DNA of 64,000 nt from Rhabdornis inornatus (GCA_013397075.1 VWZS01007662.1:310001-374000), one strand, 5' to 3'; counted from the first letter of the stretch, positions 45,761 through 64,000 are shown. Numbers and translations are program-made. The notes: generated by a model from the sequence alone, not told the origin.

Positions 45761-47840
45761 AAGCAGGAAAAAACAGTTTTCATTTAGAAGCTAGGGAGGT
45801 CACTGATGTGCATGACTTCTGGCAGAGAGCATATGGCTGCTGATAGTTTTTTCTTAGCAAGGATTATCAAATGAGCTTTGGGACATGGATAGCATGAGTT
45901 CCAGAATAATGCAGTTAATGATGGTTGTGTCTCTGATTACCAAAATAACATTATATACAAAAGAAATACAATATTTTTGCAAACATTTGAATGGAGGTAG
46001 ACTCAGACTTGTGCTGTCCAAGCTGTAGAGATAATTAAGCATAAACTTACTCTGATACAGAACCCTCATACCTATGGTGGCTGGAGGTCCACATCCACAC
46101 CAGCAAACTGTGGCATGGAAAATTGTTCAACCAGGTACCTGATTCCAAGGAAGGGGCAACTGGGCATAATGGGACATTTAATTTCACACTTCAGCAAAGA
46201 TTTAACCCAGCCCAGCACTTATGATCTGGTTCTTGATTTGCTTTTCATGGCTTAGATTGCTTATTTATAACCCCTTTAAGAAAAGCAGGGCAGTTCCTTT
46301 CCTTCTCTTTATTCAAACAAAATTCTTGCTGGTTTCAATTTCAGGCCTGCTGCTCCAGCCCAAAGCCTCATGTGTAGCTTTCAAACATTGCAGAAGAAAG
46401 TTTATTTGTGCTGGGATCCTTTTCCTATCAAATGTGTAAATCCAACATGAACCATTTCTATCCATCAGTAAGACTTAAATAAGTATAGTTTTGCACTATT
46501 CTTGATTTTGTGTCTAATGTCTTCATTTTACTTCCACAACTGTGCATATTATTTAAATGATACGCTGCAAAAAATACCTATAAAACCAACCATGCATTTA
46601 TGTGGGGGAGGGTTCAGTCTATTATTGACCTGTGCTCCTTGTCAGGTTTGATTCATGTAAATGATTACAGAATGAAACTGCACTGTCAGCAACTCTGAAT
46701 TTACTGTTCTTTCCTGGAAATTCCTACTGGAAATGGGAGGAGAAGGAAGAGAAGGCAGGGAGGTGTTGTGCCTTGAGGGCGGCACAACACAACATTGCAA
46801 ACCAAAGAGGACAGATCCCTTATTCTGTCACCTGAGGTCTGGAGGCCTTTGAGATTCCCACCTTCAACTCCAGACCCTTCTCTCCATTTTATCTCAAGAC
46901 AGTTTCATTAAAACACAAGATTTTTTTTTTACTTTTTTTCCCCAACATTTCCTGCTGTTCATCACTGTCCCAATATGCTGTTCTGCCAGGTGATAGATGC
47001 AATTTTTTTTGCATTTACTTGCTGTGTGTACAGACTGGGCATTGGAAATGCAGTGGGATGCCCATGCATGAGCCAGTGGATGTGAGCACACAGCTCCTTA
47101 AATCCTCCTCCATAACTGCTGCACCCTGTCACATCTGTGCCCCAGGTACCACCCTGAGCTTCAGTTTTTAATCTACTAGTAAAAGTCAAAGCACATTTTT
47201 GGCCTATAGGCCATACAGAGAAAAGAAGGAGGATGTTCTGCCCTGGATTTTGTTGTATTTTGACATTCACACTCCCCCAACAGAAATTATTAATGTTCAA
47301 ATATATCATAGTTTTTACAAGCTCCTTCCAGGAATTGCCTGATTACCTACAGGTTTCTCTACTCTCTAACTTGCCCCTCTACAGACATCAGAATCCATCC
47401 CAGGTCTCCAAACCTCTGCTTTCTGTGCATATCTGCACTTTTGCCCTCACTCTCACCTCTGTGATGTTTCCCAGCTCATTTTATTGCTCCTGTCCTTCCC
47501 TCCAGCCTTTAGCTGAGCTACTTGCAGCTCTTTTGCTGAGGTTTTCCAGACTCTCCAATATTTCTTTCTGATGTCAGCACCTCTCTGGACTGATCAACTA
47601 CCCCTCCACTACCACGGAGCAATGAACCACCTCGATCCCTGTACCCCAGCAAGAACAGGGTCTGGATGACTGAGTGCCAGCTTCCAGGAGACTTTTTGAG
47701 AGCCAATGGCATGGAGATTTCACCTTCCCTGTTTGGTTGAAACTATTATGCAACAACACTAGAAGGCAGAGGGGAAGACAGACAGAAACCCTCATAAAAA
47801 CCAAATGCTTAAAATTCCTACATCCATCACATGTGACATT

Positions 47841-48012
47841 AAAAAAAAAAAAACAACAAACCAAACCAACAACAACAAAAAAACCCCAAACAACAACAAC
47901 AAAAAAACCCCAAACAACAACAACAAAAAAACCCCAAACAACAACAACAAAAAAACCCCAAACAACAACAACAAAAAAACCCAACAAAACAAACAAACAA
48001 ACAAACAAAAAA
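47841..48012. repeat. A/C-rich tandem repeat, 24-bp unit
   Basis: A 13-base A run followed by about five copies of a 24-bp unit of the form (AAC)n-A7-CCCC-AA, with CCCC blocks at 47884, 47908 and 47932 and so on at regular spacing, ending in (AAAC)n. It probably grew from a poly-A tract. It yields Asn/Thr/Lys-rich frames on the plus strand and Val/Phe/Leu-rich, membrane-like frames on the minus strand, none of them genes. Confidence 0.95.
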
Positions 48013-48189
48013 CAGATAAAAATAACAACCGTTGTCAATATTTAGGTGCTGCCTATACTGAGGTCTAAAGGTTGAACTCTAGTATCCATTTCTTTAAAAA
48101 AGAGACATTACAGTTGCTTTTATTTTCCATTAGAAAAGTTGGTAAGATGGTGATGTTTTTAGATGTTGCCAAGTAGTGTTTATATTAAG

Positions 48190-48616
48190 TAAAGGATTTT
48201 CCAGGGTCTCAAGCCCTGCCAGTGAGTAGTCTGGGGATGCACAGAGAGCTGGGAGAGGACACCAACAGGACAGCTGACCCACCACTGATCAAAGGGATAC
48301 CCCATTCCATATGGTATCACTCTCAGTACATAAATTGGGGGGAAAGCTGGCCAGGGATCACTGCTCGGGTACTGGCTGGGCATCTCTTGGCAAGTGGTGA
48401 GCAATTGCATTGTGCATCACTTGTATATTCTAAATATTTTATCATGGTAATTATCATTACTGTATTTTCTTCCTTTTCTCTCCCATTAAACTGCCCTTAA
48501 CTCAACTCACATTTTCTCACTCTCTCCCTTTTGATTATCTCCCTGATCCTGCCAGGAGGGGCTGTGAGCAAGAGCCTCTGTGATATTCAGTTCCTGGCTG
48601 GGGTTAAACCCTGACA
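48190..48616 (+). mobile_element. Solo LTR of an endogenous retrovirus
   Basis: The stretch matches the layout and text of an LTR family I know from songbird genomes. It has 'GACAGCTGACCCACCACTGA' and 'CAAAGGGATACCCCATTCC', a TATA-like 'TACATAAATTGGGG' (48328-48341), 'AGCTGGCCAGGGATCACTGC', 'GTGAGCAATTGCATTGTGCA', a polyadenylation signal ATTAAA (48485-48490), and the terminal 'GGCTGGGGTTAAACC...TGACA'. No gag, pol or env reading frame flanks it, so it is a solo or truncated LTR. It lies in the same orientation as VWDE. The 5' boundary is uncertain. Confidence 0.8.
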
Positions 48617-50753
48617 AGTGTGTACAGAATTGTTTGAGAGAAATAAATACAAAATGCTGAACTGATACTGTAAGTCACTGGGCAAAGGAAGGGGCTGGGT
48701 AATCTTGCCCTGACCCTGGCACTGGAGTGTGGCCATAAAGATGTAAGGAAACCCTTGGGGAAGTGCAGTGGTTTAATCAACAAGCAATTGAGCTGAGAGT
48801 GCTTTCGTGGAACAGGAAGGGCTGCAGGAACACATTCCTGTGCCTCACTCCTTCCCAGGCTCTGAGATTCTACTTCACCCACAGAAGCCTGAAAATCTGC
48901 AGTGATAATGAAAACATTAATGTAACCCAAGCTACCTCAGTACTAGTGAGGCTAACTATTAAAATCTCATGAAAAACATAATGAAGCTTTTTTCTTTTTT
49001 CTTTTATTTTTATGCACTAACCACAGAAGAAGGCAATTTATCAAAACCAGTCACCGCATCTGACTAATAGTTTTGTACATTACAGGAATCCACCAGTAAC
49101 TGATGAAAGCTGATAAGCTATAAACAATTTCTCTTCTTGTAAATATTGCGAAGTGTCCAGCAGTGTTGGTAGTACTGCTGCAGTAAAATCAATTAAAAAA
49201 AATTAAAGGAAAGCTAAAAGCACTTCAGAAGTGCAGGGGAAAAAAGCGTCTTTTTTTCATGTTTATGTTGCTTTCCTTCCTTCTTTTCTCTGGAAAAACA
49301 CGAGTAGTGCAGCTCTGTTTTTGCAGGCTGCAATCTGGTGGGATGGCAGCATTTAAACAGCATTTTCCCTAATTACAGCCTAAATGGCAGAGCCCTAAAG
49401 GAACAGTGAGGTGCTGGGAAAGTTCTCAACTGCACTCAGGGCATTTTGCCCCTCAAATCAGAGCTGCACTAATGTATCATTAAAATACTAGGTGATGAAG
49501 AGGCTCTGTTTTAGCCAAGCTACAGCCCAGAGAAAATTGATGGGCAATATTGCTTTTCCAGAGCAGTGGTGATGATGGGGCAGGGAAGAGGAAGCTAAGC
49601 AAGGATAGCTGGGACTCCACTCTGCTGGTGAGCAACATCCCTCCCAGGGCTCCTGGTCATGCCCCTGCTATTAAGTGTTCCTCAGGAGACAAAAAGAAAA
49701 TGTTCTGCTTTGTGTTACTTGTCATCATAGTGGCTTCTCCTGACCACTAGGTCTACAAATAGTATGAATGAAAATATGTAGCCATGATCCTCACCAACTC
49801 CTATTATTGATGTATGATATTGAAGCCATTCTGAGTGTTGTGCTACCCAAGAGCTGGTGTAAATATCTACCAAATTATAATTTTTCTTAATTGAAGATGC
49901 GAATTCTGACATCCACTGGACTTGCATTTTTTCCTCTGTAGAAATAACTCCAGTGTGACAGTAATGAGCAATTTTAAAAGGTGAATACCCAAAGTACAAC
50001 TTTATCTGAGAACCATAAAACACTTTAAAAACAGTAATAGGTAAAAGTCAGCCTTGTAAGGGAGCCAGCACAGGCTGTATATCACTTAAGCTCTACTTAA
50101 GGCCTCAATGTAGAATTTAAGTGAAACTTAGCTGGTGCACGACCTTTGTGCTGACATAGTGCAGTGATACCATTAATGAAAGCTTTACTTTGAGGACACT
50201 TTTACTGCCACCAAAACTTTAGGGGAAACAAACAAACAACAAAGCAAAAACATAGGACTGGCTTTTACCCTGCTTTTTAACACTCCAGGGAACCTGGTGG
50301 CGTGGTCATCTCCTGTTCCCAGGTTTCTCTATGCTATGGGATGTGGTCTTGTCCTCTCAGCTGTGCTCCCATCCTGCTGCCTGGGTCGGCAGAGGTATTA
50401 CCCCTCTTACCTGGGTCAGCAGATGCATTCCACTGCATATGTAGGCTACCAGAAGTTTTACCCCTGGAGACCTTTTAACACGAAGCCACAGCTTCAGTGA
50501 ATTGATTCAGGAGTCCTGACATGCGCTAATACATCTTGCAGCACCGGGTGCACAGGACAATATTTAATGGAGGTTTGCTGCTTCCCCTTCTAACAACTGC
50601 TGTTTCTCTGCCTCAAGGGAGGCAAGGAAGACCCTAAGGAAAAGTATTAAACCACAACAACCAGGAGCAACTACAACAAATCTGTGGTGAAGCAGAACAG
50701 AACAGCGTGTAAGTGCTGCTCCCTAAAGCTTTGTGTCTCTCTCACCCTTGCAG

Positions 50754-50890
50754 AACAAGCTCTGGAAATCACAGGTTTGGAGAACGGGGGATTCTGCGAT
50801 GTCCGTGCCTCGAGCTGCAGCAGGATTCGCGTGTTTGGCCTCGGGTTCCAAGAGTCTCCCAGGCTGCACTGCCAGGTCACCAGGTTAATC
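50754..50890 (+). CDS. VWDE: VWDE exon: post-EGF cysteine module
   Basis: Residues 791-836. Two bases complete Lys791, and the exon ends in phase 0 at the donor GTAAGC (50891). It reads [20 protein letters not shown], then [19 protein letters not shown] and QVTRLI. The pattern 'L-E-N-G-G-x-C-D-V-R ... C-x-x-I-R-V-F-G-x-G-F ... L-x-C-x-V' is one I associate with vertebrate VWDE just after its first EGF-like domain, with an IPT/TIG-like flavour (V-x-G-x-G-F ... L-x-C). Three cysteines are present. Confidence 0.92.
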
Positions 50891-51947
50891 GTAAGCAGCC
50901 TCCCGTTGGCTCCTAAAATATTGACGATACAGGCAAACTTTGACATGTTTGTACAGAAATCTTTCACTCTGGTCTGTGCTATCTTCCCTCACTGCTTCAG
51001 CATGTTATGAGTACCTCCCATCTCCACTGCCAATGCGTTTGCCACAAGTGAGGGGAGCTGAAGAGGCTCAGACCTTTCCAGGACTGGAAATGCACAGCTA
51101 TGAGTTCTTGCTCATTATCTCTGTGGAGTTTTGTTTGACTCTTGTTTGGTTCAGCTGCTCTGCAGTCCACTGAAGCCTGAAATCACATTTCTCATTTTGT
51201 ACATCTGGAACATCTACAACCCTTGGTTGTTTTCCTAAACACATTTAAATGCTAAGTTTTGTGGCTGAATATAGGGTTTCCTCAGCAAAGTTACAGAGGC
51301 TCTTATTTGAATTTTCTTAGTCATACTTTAACACCAAATCAGAAGTTTTGATGAGCATCAAACCCATCTCTTATGTTAGCACTGTAATTTTATCATAAAC
51401 AACTATACACAGGCAATGCTGCAACTGAGTTATTTGGTGGATCAGCGTCCTCAGATATGAAATGTTTGATTAAACTCATAAATCCACCTCAGAACAGACA
51501 CTCAGCCTGACTCCCAGTCGGTGCTGGCATGCTCATGGAGGCACAGCTGAGATTTGCTGCGCCCCCTTAGGGCTCCATAGGCTCTTACCAAGTTGGAATG
51601 GTTTGTGCAGCTGATCTGGAGGAGTAGCTGACACCAGCTTCAAGGAGCCATGAGCTGGCTGCTGAGCTCCAGGAGGAAACACAAAGTTACTCGATTACAT
51701 CACCCTGTCTCATCCCAGCTGCTCATCCCAAGGGCAGACCACAGCACTTCCTAAATCAATAGACCACCTGCGTGCCTATCTAAGCATGGCTTCCCCTTTA
51801 CTGTAGCTATAGTAACAGCATGTTTCCCTTTTAAATAAACCACCTAGGAATGCCTTATATTATCGATTAGAAATATAAACATACATTGACAACTGGAATC
51901 TCTTTATGAGCCTTCAGTTTCTGCACTCTCCCTCTGCTTTACTGTAG
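50891..51947 (+). other. VWDE intron (1.1 kb)
   Basis: Anonymous intron between two cysteine-module exons. The frames at 50940-51173 are unsupported. Confidence 0.75.
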
Positions 51948-52103
51948 CATCTCCATGGCAAATGGATATCAAGAGAACAAGAAAGCACAAAAGCAGATTT
52001 TCTGAGCTCTGGGGCTGTTGATTGCCAGATCCCACTCCTGAACATCACAGAGGACGTGCACTTCATGGCCGGTGATGAGCCGTTCGCAAGATGGCAAGTG
52101 AAA
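51948..52103 (+). CDS. VWDE: VWDE exon: beta module, IPT-like continuation
   Basis: Residues 837-888, phase 0-0, after the acceptor AG at 51946-51947. It reads [31 protein letters not shown] and FARWQVK. One cysteine and one sequon (NIT) are seen. Joined to the next exon, [17 protein letters not shown] makes a natural beta strand ending in 'V-x-I-T-N-D-G-x-x-Y-S', typical of IPT/TIG-like modules. Two in-frame donors compete: GTAGGA at 52104 (chosen) and GTGAAA at 52098, which would drop Val-Lys. Both are weak. Confidence 0.87.
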
Positions 52104-55100
52104 GTAGGAATTTTATTATGTTTCTAAGAAACGTTTTAGAAAGAGATTTAGAAATCAGTTGTCACAGTAAATTAAAATGCAAAGCACAATTTTGCTTCCT
52201 TTCAGAAATGAAATTGCCTGTAGAAGTACTCATACTGATATCACATACAGAAAAAAAAAAAAACACCCCACCAACCAAAACAATGAGCTAAACCCAGGTA
52301 TCTCTGTAGTCAATCCAAAAGGGCAAATTACAACCACTTCTAGAGGTAATCACCTGAGATTGATGCAGTTGTGTTAATCAATTGTTAATCATTAGTATTT
52401 AATTTCTGAGAACCCCAGCTCAAACTCCTGATGAGGCAGCAAGTTGTCAGAGAGCTTTGACTCCCTGGGTGCATGAGCAGTGCATGCAAGGGCTGGCTCC
52501 CAGGCAGGCTTGAGCTGGGATGTCACGGTCACACTCATGGTCTGAATGGCTGCAGGAAAAATCATGTGCAGTATCTGCTTGTTCTGGGTTCTCTGCTGCA
52601 GTTTTAGCACCTTTTATTCACAAAATTTTATCTATTTTCTAAATATTCCCAGGAAAGCAGTGCCTTCGCAACCCAGTGCACCTGCTGCCCTTGCTCTCAC
52701 TCTAGGTCTGGATGGTTATTTTCTGCAGATCAGTTGTTTTTCACAAGACTGAGATCTTTTAAATGCTCTGAAGCTGAGAAGAATATATTGACATTGTAGG
52801 GAGACTGGAGATGTGCTCTGAAAATTGCAGCATGCAGAATGAAACACGTAAAACACTCCCCTCACTATGGTGTTGCTGCCTGTCCTGCACCCCAGCTGGG
52901 GACACATGCTGCCATGTGGCCTGGGGGAAGCAGAAAGATGCTTGGCAGAGCACCTCATTTATTTTAAAAAGATAAGGATTTGGGAGTTTAGGACATTAGG
53001 GTAAAACCCTGTGGGTGCAGAGCATGACTGTTTGCTGCTGCGAGGGACCTTGGACCTTCCTTGTGTCACACACCAGGGCTGAACCAGGAGCGAAGGTCCT
53101 CTGCTCAGGGCTCTGAAATTTCTCAAAAAAGGTATTGAGCTCTGCCAGCTGTGAGATAAAATGCTGCCTCATGATGGAAGGATCTGAGAGGGAGACACCC
53201 TGGGTGTTCCTGGCCCATGAGGACAGCTAACATCCTGTGTGAGCACAGGAAGGTTTCTCCAGTGTTCCCAGGACAGTGTCCTCACAGCACAGGTCTATTA
53301 CAATTCTGATTGTGTTCAAGTGCTTCCTTCCAGCCCCGAGGAGGTCTGTACAATTATTCTCATTCTTTCCCCTCAAAAACAGCTACAAAAACTCTTTCCA
53401 TGCACTAAAGCTCCAGAAAAGCTCTGCACCTGTAAGCTTTCTGCCCTTTCCCTCTCCTTCAAACCCTGCAGAGGAACCAGGCTGACAGCTACGCAGCGAA
53501 TGCTCAATTAAATCCTCTCAGTCTGCACGTGAATCTGGTACCCCTGTGGATCTTTTGATGAACAAATTGGGAAGGCAGAGCCCAGTGCTCAGTTTCAAAG
53601 GCAGCTGGCTTTACATGGCAGCACAGAGAACAAAATCATGGAGCTTTTCAAGATAAAAAATTACTTTCAATTAATTCCACAGGTGTTCAAAACATCATGT
53701 TCCACAAAACTCCTCTTAAGACTTATTGCAACTCATAAGACTTATTGATGATCTGGGTTATGTATCTATGTATCTACTTCTCAAAACATAGCTAGAGGAT
53801 TTTTCAGAACCAAAAGTCAACACAATTCTTTCTGGAAATGTCACTGTTCAATATTTTCAAAATCTCTCTCCTTTTCCGAATCATATTTCAAAGGAATCAG
53901 AACAATTTCACTACAGCTTTTTTCACTACCAGCACTGGGGGAGCAGGAGCTCTTCTCAGTGCTCTTTCATTTAGTCTCCTCTTGTATTCATGTTTCAGAT
54001 TTTGCCCATTGTTTCTATGACATGCTGCTGAATGCAGATAAGAAAGCACATGTGGCTACACTAGGGTGTTTGGCATAATTAATTTAGATATTAAAATACA
54101 AACCCATGCTTGGGCAGCAGATGACTTGAGCTGTCCAGGCAGATGCCTGAGTGAAGAGGTGAAAGAGCTTGGCAGGCACTTATCTAATTTGGGAAGCAGC
54201 TCTCATCCTTTTCATTCAGTTGTTGTTGAATTTGTCTAGAATAGAAAAAAATCACAAAAAAATTCAGTGAGAGGAAAACTGAATTTTAACTCAGCACAGG
54301 TTTAAACCTTTCATTTTTATTTTTTAGAAACTTTCATACAAAGTCTGTGTAGAGTGATGCCAATAGCCATGACCATTTCATGATGGATGAAAAACCTGAG
54401 GCAGAAGTAACAGAGTTCCTGATCATCCTCTGCATTTATGCAGAAGCAGCCACTTCTTTCCAGATGATACCTATGCCCAAGCAAACAAGGCCCAACTATA
54501 AGTGGGTTTTTGCCTCTTAAGGTCCAAACAAATTTAAGATTTTCTCTGCTTAGTTCTCATCAAAGTGTTTGTTACACATCACTAAGATGACTAATGAAAA
54601 AGCAATTAAAATAGCTATAAACCAGTCCAATTCGAAAAAGAGACCAAAATAGATGTTTATAATAAAATGTAGGAAAAAAATCACAGATTAAAAAAATCAA
54701 ATTACAGGAGTTACATTTCACTCACAATGCTCACTTCAGACAAAACAATTAGTGCAATTTTACAGCTTTTTATATGTTTCCCTGTCCAGCCATTTTTTCA
54801 CCCGTTATTAGTGCACCAGTATTGAGACAACATTGGACACTCTGGTAAAATAATGAAATTAAATTAAATTTAAATTGCATTAGGAATAATAAATTCTTAA
54901 TTGAAGTTTGCTGCCAGACTCTTTCAGTGAAGAGCAGATCTACAGGGGGTGTTGCCTGTTTCAGTTTTTTCTCAAACTGCAGGAGAGAGAAATTCTTTAT
55001 TTCTTTTAAAAGCATTTTTACCTGTACTACAATACACTATATTCTAATATGTCTATAGTATAATATTTTCCTTAAACCAATGAATTTTACTAGATCAATG

Positions 55101-56473
55101 AATTTTACTGAATTTTTGGACCAATTTATATTAGTCTAAAGAAGTTATTTCACTTCCACAAGTTGAAAATGTGAGTATCCATGAATACTGTCTGTTCCTG
55201 TCCTTGTGGGGGTTTCTGCAGACACAAACACTCAGCTCACAGTGCATTTTGAGCTGAGAACCATCCCATGTGACATTGTGGGAGAATCTGCTCTATTATC
55301 TTCCATGAACTTTCAACCACTTCATGATAACTGCTACTTTTCATGAAACATACTGAGACTTTTTTGCTCTCTGTACTTCTCTGTATCTTTGTTCAATTTA
55401 ACTTAACATTTTTTCTGTAAACTGAAAGAGTTTATTGATTGATCAAAAACTTTATGGCCTCAATCTTGTAAAAATCCACTGCCAAGGGACTCAGGATGTT
55501 TCAGATTTGTGGTCCCAGGAGAGAAGGAGGAGGGCTGGGGATTTTATTTTAATAGCAAGAAAACACGGGGGTACTGATGAATCCAAAGCAAACCCTGTTA
55601 GATTTGCTAAATAGCAGCTTTATGTTTCCTGTGAGAAGTCAAAACCTGAAAAATACCTGACAGAAGGGTTTTGCTCTCCTGCTGGTTCTCATCAGTGTCT
55701 ACAGCATGGCCTTCCCCAGGGTTTTGGGATGCTCTTTAGGGTTCACACCACTCAAGACGTCTCACAAAGCATTCTCAAAAGCTAACCACTTGTCCATACT
55801 TCTCTGGTAGCTTTTCATTTTTACTGTGGAAAAAAAAAATATAAATTTACTCAACTCTTTTGTATCGTATAGGCATTCTTATACAAAAAAAAGCCATGTT
55901 CAAGGCTTTCTGAATTACCCACATGTACCCATTATGAGCTGGGGCAGGTGACTGCTCTAACGTCTCTTCGTACAGAATTGAGTGGTTCTCTCTCATATTG
56001 GCCACCCTTGCAGATTTTATAAGGTTAATTTCAAATAAAACTATATCATACACTTCCCCCCCCCCCTTTCAGGGCAAGGACTTTACTTACTGATTCACTA
56101 TTAGTAAAAAAGTGGTTCTGAGTTCCAGCCAAAAATGTTAATTGTGTTTCACAACTCCTTGAAATCCCCCTTGTAGTACTTGAGTACAGCTTCCATAAGG
56201 GTATCAGGAAAAAAAAGAACCTTCAGGATAAAACCTAATAGCAATCAGAAAGCTGAATGCCAGCTGAGCCAAAAGATCTTTTGGTTATTAATGAAGAGTT
56301 TCCAGTTTGGAGCATTAAGCAATTTGTTAGCTCGCAGAGCCACTCACAAGTGGTTTAATTTATCTTTCTGGCACACATCCAGTTCAAGGGGGCAGTGGTG
56401 TATGCTCCACAATGAGCAGACAGTCTCCATATGGAACATTATTACTTATAAAGATGATTTTTGTATCATTTAG
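52104..56473 (+). other. VWDE intron (4.4 kb)
   Basis: Anonymous AT-rich intron, with poly-A at 52250-52263 and a 13-base C run near 56057. No repeat family recognised with confidence. Confidence 0.7.
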
Positions 56474-56578
56474 ATCACTAACGATGGCTTGCAGTACAGT
56501 AATTCCAGAGTGCTGACCCTGTACGACGCGGTCTGCCAGGTCTGCCAATTCCACCCGACCGGACTTTGTAAATTAAAG
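56474..56578 (+). CDS. VWDE: VWDE exon: small cysteine-rich segment
   Basis: Residues 889-923, 35 codons, phase 0-0. The acceptor AG is at 56472-56473 and the donor GTAATT at 56579. It begins [20 protein letters not shown] and ends [15 protein letters not shown]. The strand 'N-D-G-x-x-Y-S-N-x-x-x-L-x-x-Y-D' closes the preceding IPT-like module, and the C-x-x-C ... C-x-L-K tail begins the next cysteine module, as in other VWDE proteins. It can be skipped without a frameshift. Confidence 0.92.
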
Positions 56579-62489
<5,911 letters not shown>

Positions 62490-62740
62490 ACAACCTGCCT
62501 CCTGTGTTCCAGGCCCCCTCCAGCCAGCTGCTGACATTTATTGGTGAGAATTTTGTTTACCAGCTAATAGCAGTGGATCCAGAAGGGTCAGCTGTGTTAT
62601 TCATCTTGGAGGCTGGGCCACGGGATGCCAGGCTCTCTCCTGCTGGCCTTCTCCTCTGGAAAGTTGATTCAGAAGAAATGCAGACCTTTGAATTCACTGT
62701 GTCAGATGAGTGCAATGCACAGAGCAGATACTCTATTGAG
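62490..62740 (+). CDS. VWDE: VWDE exon: cadherin-like or putative-Ig module
   Basis: Residues 962-1045. Two bases complete Asn962 (acceptor AG at 62488-62489), and the exon ends in phase 0 at the donor GTAAGG (62741). It reads [20 protein letters not shown], then [37 protein letters not shown], and [19 protein letters not shown]. 'N-x-P-P-V-F ... Y-x-x-x-A-V-D-P-E-G ... L-x-P-x-G-L-L-x-W ... F-x-V-x-V-x-D' is the signature of cadherin-like/He_PIG-type beta sandwiches. The one cysteine probably pairs with one in the following exon (KPCSC). An internal AG at 62511-62512 would shift the frame and is rejected. Confidence 0.93.
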
Positions 62741-63971
62741 GTAAGGGAAAGAACACTTGAAAGGAAAAACAAAACAAACCTGTTTGTCATGTCAACACAA
62801 TTGTGCAATTGTCATCACGGCTAATAGTTTGTTACTGTCTTGAAAAACAAGGCTTCAGCTATTTCCTCATAAGTGTATAATATCCAGCAAAGCAGTAATG
62901 ATCAGTTAATGGAATAAATATCTCTGAGAACATAGAAACTATATATACAGGGAACAAGAGAGAGTGCTATTGATTGCTGTTTGAAAGAACATTCTTGCAG
63001 AACCTTTTAATGGTTCATTAATCTGCTTTAAAATTCACATTCTGCATCTGGATTGCACAAAAAAAGCATATAACATAAAAGACCAGGCTTTAGCTATAAA
63101 AGGGAGATTATAACTCATTCTCAATGATATTTTTAGAGGATGTCTTGCTCTTATGGCATTACTCCACACTCTAAGGTTCTTGGCAGAGCTTGTGCATGGC
63201 TTTGTCTTTATTGTATAGGCTAACATTAATTCTCTGATCAGATGAGCTAATAAAGCAGGATGCAGACTCTTGACATAAGAACAGTTTTGTGAAGAAAAGA
63301 TTTTTATTCCCAGAGATTCCTATTTTTACTCATCCAAACCACAAAATACAAATCTCCTGAACCCACACAACAGAGGGGAAACTGAAGCCTAGATATGGCT
63401 TTAATGGAAATATTTCAAACTAGACCCGTGTTATCTAGGAGAGATAATGCAGAGCTTTGAATCTGTAGAAATGGAGTTCTTGTACATACATAAAATACAA
63501 CCATGGATCTCCCTTCCCTGAAGAGAGAGACCAGATAAGGAATGCCACAGTCATGTTCCTGCCTGGGAGTCATTTGTAATGTGAAAGAGAAAGGTGGGCA
63601 GGCAGGCAAAGAGAAAAGATTTTTCCTTTCTTCTTTGAAGAATAAGAAACAAATTCTGCCCTCAGATATGATGTGAAATCTGCTGTTATAGCAAATAAGG
63701 TTGGGTTTTTTTTCCTTACAAGAAGTCAGAATGTGCCCCTAAATGATGAGAAAAGAAATCCCTTTGAAGTCGGGCTCTCAGTCAAATAAATAAGTACAGT
63801 GAGTATAAGATCATCTATCTAGACAAAGGAAGTTGGTTAGAAATAAGCTTCCATAATACTGGATAACATGTTTGCAGTGCAAATCGCTCCCTTCCTAAAG
63901 GGTAACAATACACCTCCCAGCTGTGATTATCCAGAGGAATCTTATCACAAATTCTCTTTTGCTTTCCACAG
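62741..63971 (+). other. VWDE intron (1.2 kb)
   Basis: Anonymous AT-rich intron. No repeat or second gene seen. Confidence 0.75.
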
Positions 63972-64000
63972 GTTGGAGTGAAGCCCTGCAGCTGCCTCAG
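63972..64000 (+). CDS. VWDE: VWDE exon, truncated by the window end
   Basis: Residues 1046-1054 plus two bases. The acceptor AG is at 63970-63971 after a CTTTCCAC tract. It reads VGVKPCSCLS in phase with the previous exon. The VWDE C-terminal EGF-like repeats are expected beyond base 64000. Confidence 0.85.

Larger units (their letters stand above)
37621..50753 (+). other. VWDE intron (13.1 kb), repeat-rich
   Basis: The largest intron. It holds antisense CR1 fragments at about 39411-39870 and 45345-45760, a sense CR1 piece at 43376-43475, a 24-bp A/C-rich tandem repeat (47841-48012) and an LTR (48190-48616). Splice phase (1 then 2) is satisfied directly between the flanking exons, so no missed exon is required. 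The frame at 50297-50500 near the 3' end is not supported. Confidence 0.7.

Noticed and set aside
47598..48068. Hydrophobic membrane-like and Asn/Thr/Lys-rich frames
   Set aside because: Translation of the 24-bp A/C-rich tandem repeat.
50297..50500. 67-codon frame with a hydrophobic start
   Set aside because: Intronic, no VWDE relation, and the flanking exon phases leave no need for it.
62511..62513. Alternative acceptor AG within the exon at 62490
   Set aside because: Would shift the frame by 23 nt and remove the conserved N-x-P-P-V-F start.

Overview
This window is vertebrate nuclear DNA, most likely from a bird and plausibly a passerine. It has long AT-rich introns, short GT-AG exons, several truncated CR1-type LINE ends, and one LTR that resembles a family known from songbird genomes. 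There is no bacterial, phage, tRNA, rRNA or CRISPR content.

Every protein-coding feature I can support belongs to one plus-strand gene, VWDE (von Willebrand factor D and EGF domains), a secreted multidomain protein. Fifteen exons were found between 4629 and 64000. Their splice phases close perfectly at all fourteen junctions, giving one continuous frame of 3164 nt (1054 codons plus 2 nt) without a stop. The gene is open at both ends: the signal-peptide and first exons are not in the window, and the C-terminal EGF repeats lie beyond 64000.

Domain order: the second half of a cysteine-rich domain resembling the uromodulin D8C domain (4629-4854); an Ig-like region (7351-7583, 15733-15822); beta-rich modules with cysteine pairs (17073-17208, 20832-21049); the VWD domain over three exons (24062-24135, 30147-30417, 32935-33113); a 944-nt exon with a low-complexity linker, a helical segment and an EGF-like domain (36677-37620); further VWDE-specific cysteine modules (50754-50890, 51948-52103, 56474-56578, 59323-59437); a beta-sandwich module resembling cadherin-like or putative-Ig repeats (62490-62740); and the start of the next exon (63972).

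The introns hold seven CR1 fragments (six antisense to the gene), one solo LTR of an endogenous retrovirus, a 48-bp minisatellite just upstream of the second VWD exon, a 24-bp A/C-rich tandem repeat, several perfect inverted repeats, one probable MIR relic, and a decayed antisense reading frame of unknown origin. No undescribed biological system was found. The points most worth checking are the frame-preserving minisatellite that runs open into a VWD exon, the tandem in-frame splice donors at 52098/52104, and the unexplained relic frame at 31414-31760.
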